A stretch of 9,460 nucleotides of DNA from Verrucomicrobiota bacterium (GTDB lineage Bacteria > Verrucomicrobiota > Verrucomicrobiia > Chthoniobacterales > UBA10450): NCBI GenBank assembly GCA_003218345.1, contig QHNF01000149.1, forward strand, positions 1 to 9,460, read 5' to 3'. Below the pieces are notes generated by a model that was given only the letters and a program-made list of their open reading frames with translations, made no database searches and had not been told where the DNA came from. Of this stretch, positions 6,073 through 9,460 are shown piece by piece (the stretch's first letter is position 1; each line of letters starts with the position of its first letter). Position numbers and translations under genes: made by a program.

Positions 6073-7506
6073 ATGGAAACCCCAACTCTATCCACAAATT
6101 GCGCTCACTGTTCCCTTAGTCGGTTTGCTTTGCTTTTCGTTTCACTCGTGTTCGCCGGCTTTGGACTCTTGTCAAAAGCGCAAGCGGTCAGTCCGCCGCC
6201 GGACGGCGGCTATCCCGGAGGGAACACCGCGGAGGGGAACAATGCGCTATTGAACCTGACTGGCGGAACTAACAACACAGCCGTGGGATTTAACACCCTC
6301 TTAAGCGACACGACGGGCGGCGGCAACACGGCGGTTGGTGCTAGTGCCCTTTTTAGCAACACCACCGGCAGCAACAACACAGCCTATGGCCAGGGCGCAC
6401 TCCGGAATAATCTGACCGGCGGGTCCAGCGCCGCAACCGGTTTTCAAGCGCTCTATAGTAACAGTACCGGCAACTCCAACACGGCCGCCGGTTTTCAAGC
6501 CCTTTATCGCAACACCAGGGGCAGCGCGAACACAGCCAACGGTTTTCAAGCCCTCTATTTCAACACACTCGGCGGCGGCAACACCGCTAACGGTTACGGT
6601 GCACTCGGCTTGAACACGATCGGCAACCTCAATACGGCGAATGGTGTTAATGCGCTCTTTAACAACACCACCGGCCATTTCAACACAGCCAACGGTGTCG
6701 ATGCACTCTTTAGGAACACCACCGGCACCTCCAACACGGCCACTGGTGAAGGTGCGCTCTCTACCAACTCCGCCGGCGACGAAAATACCGCCAACGGTGT
6801 AAATGCGCTCTTTAGCAGCATCACCGGCAACTCCAACACGGCCAACGGTACCGGCGCGCTCTTTAGCAACACCACCGGTTCTGGCAACACGGCCAGTGGT
6901 ACTGGTGCGTTCTTTAAAAGCACCACTGGCAGCAACAATACCGGCTTGGGCTTTAATGCCGGCGTTAACATCGAGACGGCCAACAACGTTATTTGTATCG
7001 GGCACCCCGGTCGGGACGTGAGCAACAGCTGCTTTATCGGCCACATTCGCGGAGTGACAACAGCAAATCCCGATGCCATACCCGTAATCATCGACTCCGC
7101 CGGCCAACTTGGCACGGCCAGCTCGTCGCGCCGGTTTAAGCACAAGATTAAGCCGATGGACGACGCCAGCGAAGCCATCCTCGCCCTCAAGCCGGTGACA
7201 TTTCACTACAAGAGCGACAAGACAGAGACACCGCAATTTGGCTTGATCGCCGAGGATGTAGCCGACGTGAACCCGGACCTGGTAGTGCGCGATGAAAACG
7301 GTGAGCTCTACAGTGTGCGCTACGAGGCGGTAAACGCGATGTTGCTCAACGAATTTCTCAAAGAGCACTGCACGGTGGAAGAGCTGAAGAAAGAAGTCGC
7401 GGCGCTCACTGCGACTGTTAAAGAGCAGGCTGAGCAAGTCCAGAAGGTGAGCGCGCAGCTTGACGTGGGCAAGCCCGCGCCGCAAATGGTCAGCCGCAGT
7501 CGGTAA
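6073..7506 (+). CDS. Secreted NTAxG-repeat fibre protein with C-terminal peptidase S74 chaperone domain
   Basis: A 477-residue protein. ATG 6073 is preferred over the upstream in-frame ATG 5992 because it starts just before a good signal peptide: hydrophobic core RFALLFVSLVFAGFGLL (17-33) ending AQA at 36-38. Residues 51-288 are fourteen 17-residue repeats, resembling the parallel beta-roll heads of trimeric adhesins and phage fibres. Residues about 350-431 form a peptidase S74 (intramolecular chaperone) domain: SSRRFKHKI (351-359), LKPVTFHYK (372-380), FGLIAEDVADVNPDLV (389-404) and YSVRYEAVNAML (413-424). A predicted coiled coil ends it (about 433-462). In endosialidase tailspikes this domain drives trimer folding and cleaves itself with a Ser-Lys dyad. 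Here S351 and K356 have the same spacing, so self-cleavage before S351 is possible. A long fibre on the cell surface is inferred. No phage genes are nearby. Confidence 0.85.
   Translation: METPTLSTNCAHCSLSRFALLFVSLVFAGFGLLSKAQAVSPPPDGGYPGGNTAEGNNALLNLTGGTNNTAVGFNTLLSDTTGGGNTAVGASALFSNTTGSNNTAYGQGALRNNLTGGSSAATGFQALYSNSTGNSNTAAGFQALYRNTRGSANTANGFQALYFNTLGGGNTANGYGALGLNTIGNLNTANGVNALFNNTTGHFNTANGVDALFRNTTGTSNTATGEGALSTNSAGDENTANGVNALFSSITGNSNTANGTGALFSNTTGSGNTASGTGAFFKSTTGSNNTGLGFNAGVNIETANNVICIGHPGRDVSNSCFIGHIRGVTTANPDAIPVIIDSAGQLGTASSSRRFKHKIKPMDDASEAILALKPVTFHYKSDKTETPQFGLIAEDVADVNPDLVVRDENGELYSVRYEAVNAMLLNEFLKEHCTVEELKKEVAALTATVKEQAEQVQKVSAQLDVGKPAPQMVSRSR
6223..6936 (+). repeat. Fourteen 51-bp units coding for 17-residue NTAxG repeats
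   Basis: The array is exactly 714 bp, or 14 units of 51 bp, with no indels. The protein consensus is N-T-A-x-G-x-x-A-L-F-x-N-T-T-G-x-x. The fifth unit begins SAATG instead of NTAxG and is the only one lacking NT. Neighbouring units (for example the FQALY units at 119-169 and the VNALF/VDALF units at 187-220) are more alike than distant ones, which suggests growth by local duplication. A degenerate fifteenth unit (NTGLGFNAG) follows before the S74 domain. Confidence 0.92.
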
Positions 7507-7683
7507 AAGGTACATCGGCAATACAAATCTGCCCGCTGGATTAGCCGCAGCGTCAGATCCCGTCAACGCAGACGCTCCTGCTTCGCACGAAGAAACGACG
7601 AGGTCGATATTATGACAAACAATTAAGCCGAGCAAAAGAGCGTTGCTGCTGGCTGTGTTGCGCATAATCTGCTGTAACGCAGC
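7507..7683 (+). other. Intergenic region between fibre gene and nadE
   Basis: No gene is supported in these 177 bases. An inverted pair AGCGTC (7549-7554) and GACGCT (7571-7576) with a 16-base loop could form a weak hairpin. No promoter or Shine-Dalgarno can be recognised in front of nadE, although its own promoter must presumably lie here. Confidence 0.4.
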
Positions 7684-9336
7684 ATGAAGATTGGCTTTGC
7701 TCAGATTAATCCGACCGTCGGGGATTTGAGGGGCAACTGCGAATTGATTATTGGCGCTTATGAACGACTCGCTGCCGCGGGCGCGGAATTGGTTCTGACA
7801 CCGGAGCTGGCCATCACAGGATATCCGCCACAGGATCTCGTTTTTAAATCGCGCTTCGTCCCGGAGAATCTTGCTCTTCTCGAAAAACTTCACTCTTGCG
7901 TGGGAGAGGCAGCGTTACTCGTTGGTTTTGTTGATCGCAATGAGGGGCGCGGCAAACCGTTTCACAATGCCGCCGCTCTGCTCGAGCGCGGCAAACCGAT
8001 CCGCAAAGCGCATAAGTCGCTCTTACCAACTTATGATGTTTTCGATGAGGACCGTTATTTCGAACCGGCCAACCGTGTCGAGCCGTTCGACGTACGGGCC
8101 AAGAAAATCGGCGTGACTATTTGCGAGGATATTTGGACGGAACATTATCTGCCGCGGCCATTTTACGATGTCGAACCAGTGCGCAGCTTGGTGGAGCAAG
8201 GCGCCGAGGTCATCGTCAATTTGAGCTCGTCACCGTTTACCTTGCACAAGCCAGCAATCCGCTACGAGATGGTAGCCTCGCTGGCGCGAACTTATCAACG
8301 ACCAATTTGTTACTGCAATGTCGTAGGCGGCAACGATCAACTTGTGTTCGATGGCAATTCCATCGCCGTGAATCCGGCGGGCAAGTTGATCGCACAGCTG
8401 GCCGCATTTCGCGAAGACGAGAAAGTCGTCCATACCGAATCGACTTCCGCAATCGATTTCCACGAAGGCAAGACGGCGGAGGTCCTTTTCGCCGCCCTTT
8501 CGCTGGGGGTTCGCGATTATTTCCGCAAATGTAATTTTCGTTCTGCGGTGATCGGCCTGAGCGGCGGAGTCGATTCCGCGGTCACTGCCGTCATCGCGGT
8601 GGATGCGCTGGGAGCGGAGAATGTGACCGGCGTCTCTATGCCCAGCCCCTACTCATCACGCGGCAGCATCGACGACGCTCGCGCGCTCGCCCGCAGTCTC
8701 GGGATCAAATTTCTCGAGATTCCGATTACCGACGCGTTCAGAGATTTCAAAGCACAGTTCAAAGAAGTTTTTAAGGGACTGCCCGAGAACGAGACTGAGG
8801 AAAATATGCAGCCGCGTTTGCGCGCGATGACGCTGATGGCGCTCTCGAACAAGTTCGGGCACCTGTTGCTGACCACTGGAAATAAGAGCGAGCTGGCCGT
8901 CGGCTATTGCACCCTCTACGGCGATATGGCGGGCGGGTTAGCCGTGATCAGCGATGTGCCGAAGACCATGGTTTACGAGCTAGCGCGCTGGATCAATTCC
9001 GATTATGCGGTGCAGAGTGGTCGCGAAAGCGAAATCATTCCAAGATCGACAATTGAAAAGCCGCCCAGTGCAGAGTTGAAACCAAATCAAAAAGACCAGG
9101 ACTTTCTTCCGCCATACGAAATTCTCGACGAAATCCTGCGGCTTTATGTCGAAGAAAACCTGAGCGCGCGCGACATCATTGCGCACGGATTAGATGAGAA
9201 AACGGTACGCTGGGTGCAGCGGCGGATTGATCTCAACGAATACAAACGCGAGCAAGCCGCGCCGGGATTAAAAGTAACCAGCCGCGCTTTCGGGATCGGC
9301 CGTCGCATGCCTATTGCGCAAAAGTATGTTGATTAA
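7684..9336 (+). CDS. nadE: Glutamine-dependent NAD+ synthetase
   Basis: A 550-residue two-domain enzyme catalysing the last step of NAD+ synthesis: deamido-NAD (nicotinate adenine dinucleotide) is amidated with ATP, using ammonia released from glutamine. The N-terminal nitrilase-type glutaminase domain (1-about 260) shows the Glu-Lys-Cys triad at E41 (TPELAITGYPPQDL), K111 (RKAHKSLLPTYDVFDEDRYF) and C147 (VTICEDIW). The C-terminal synthetase domain has the ATP pyrophosphatase P-loop SGGVDS (293-298), then PSPYSSRGSIDDA (320-332), LLTTGNKSELAVGYCTLYGD (395-414), VPKTMVYELARW (425-436), IPRSTIEKPPSAELKPNQKD (452-471) and PPYEILDEILRLYVEE (476-491). Length and order match the bacterial glutamine-dependent form, not the shorter ammonia-dependent one. 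ATG 7684 begins directly with the family's first strand (MKIGFAQINPTVGD), so the start is secure despite no Shine-Dalgarno. It ends two bases before the REPIN-like element. Confidence 0.97.
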   Translation: MKIGFAQINPTVGDLRGNCELIIGAYERLAAAGAELVLTPELAITGYPPQDLVFKSRFVPENLALLEKLHSCVGEAALLVGFVDRNEGRGKPFHNAAALLERGKPIRKAHKSLLPTYDVFDEDRYFEPANRVEPFDVRAKKIGVTICEDIWTEHYLPRPFYDVEPVRSLVEQGAEVIVNLSSSPFTLHKPAIRYEMVASLARTYQRPICYCNVVGGNDQLVFDGNSIAVNPAGKLIAQLAAFREDEKVVHTESTSAIDFHEGKTAEVLFAALSLGVRDYFRKCNFRSAVIGLSGGVDSAVTAVIAVDALGAENVTGVSMPSPYSSRGSIDDARALARSLGIKFLEIPITDAFRDFKAQFKEVFKGLPENETEENMQPRLRAMTLMALSNKFGHLLLTTGNKSELAVGYCTLYGDMAGGLAVISDVPKTMVYELARWINSDYAVQSGRESEIIPRSTIEKPPSAELKPNQKDQDFLPPYEILDEILRLYVEENLSARDIIAHGLDEKTVRWVQRRIDLNEYKREQAAPGLKVTSRAFGIGRRMPIAQKYVD

Positions 9337-9337
9337 A

Positions 9338-9389
9338 GGTAGGGACGCCGCGCTGCGGCGTCCGGACAGCGCAGCGCGCTATCCCTACC
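9338..9389. repeat. REPIN-like element: two inverted REP hairpins with GTAG boxes
   Basis: GTAG (9339-9342) is followed by a perfect 9-bp hairpin, GGACGCCGC-gct-GCGGCGTCC (9343-9363). A second hairpin follows without a gap, GGACAGCGC-agc-GCGCTATCC (9364-9384, one mismatch), ending in CTAC (9385-9388), the reverse of GTAG. Each half is a 25-bp GTAG-plus-palindrome unit in opposite orientation, which is the defining layout of a REP doublet (REPIN/BIME) mobilised by RAYT (TnpA-REP) transposases. It sits between convergent nadE and tRNA-Lys and could also end transcription from both sides. No RAYT gene is in the window. Confidence 0.75.
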
Positions 9390-9410
9390 ACGTCCGCCAC
9401 TCCAACGAAA

Positions 9411-9460
9411 TGCACCGTGCAGGAATCGAACCTGCAACCCAGTGATTAAGAGTCACTTGC
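9411..9460 (-). tRNA. tRNA-Lys (anticodon CTT), 5' part beyond the window
   Basis: Read on the minus strand, the 3' two-thirds of a tRNA folds cleanly. The anticodon arm is AGTGA-CTCTTAA-TCACT with anticodon CTT at 9450-9448. The variable loop is GGGTT. The T arm is GCAGG-TTCGATT-CCTGC. The 3' acceptor strand is ACGGTGC (9418-9412), with discriminator A at 9411, as expected for lysine. CCA is not encoded, since TTT follows, and must be added by nucleotidyltransferase. The D arm and 5' acceptor strand lie outside the window. Confidence 0.95.

Noticed and set aside
6301..7893. 530-codon open frame on the minus strand across the fibre gene
   Set aside because: It is antisense to the repeat array and arises from the repeats' codon pattern. 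Its translation is Val/Gly/Ala-rich without a known domain, and it overlaps the start of nadE.

Overview
The window looks like an ordinary chromosomal stretch of a Gram-negative soil-type bacterium. I would guess a verrucomicrobium of the Chthoniobacterales/Spartobacteria type. The pointers are: a secreted protein made of 17-residue NTAxG repeats capped by a peptidase S74 domain, a (PT)n-linked fibronectin type III protein, a cytochrome-free sorbosone-type PQQ dehydrogenase, families of short hairpin repeats between genes, moderate-to-high GC by eye, and almost no Shine-Dalgarno sequences. The lineage is inference from recalled genome style, not shown by any single marker.

Layout. 2-889: 3' part of a secreted-type protein with an HExxH motif, a Pro-Thr linker and a C-terminal FN3 domain. 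1053-1740: a signal-peptide protein broken by one in-frame TGA and one frameshift. 1741-2031: nothing convincing. 2032-3426: a GlcD-like FAD-linked 2-hydroxyacid oxidase/dehydrogenase. 3548-3589: a 13-codon leader-like ORF with the best ribosome binding site in the window, ending one base before 3591-4460, an exported protein with an RlpA-like double-psi beta-barrel signature. 4470-4556: three units of a 25-bp hairpin repeat. 4614-5963: an exported PQQ-dependent sugar (sorbosone-type) dehydrogenase with an in-frame 21-bp internal duplication. 6073-7506: the NTAxG-repeat/S74 surface protein. 7684-9336: glutamine-dependent NAD+ synthetase (nadE). 9338-9389: a double hairpin with the layout of a REPIN (two inverted REP elements with GTAG boxes). 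9411-9460: a cut-off tRNA-Lys(CTT) on the minus strand.

All protein genes are on the plus strand, but intergenic gaps of about 110-180 bp and unrelated functions argue against one operon. Four products (1053, 3591, 4614, 6073) carry N-terminal export signals, so much of the region serves the envelope or periplasm. The glcD-like gene and nadE are cytoplasmic redox and cofactor functions.

I found no CRISPR array, integrase, transposase, phage module or defence system. I do not see a clear undescribed multi-gene system. The most notable items are the repeats (REPIN-like element, 25-bp hairpin units, 17-residue protein repeats), the broken secreted gene and the duplication inside the dehydrogenase.
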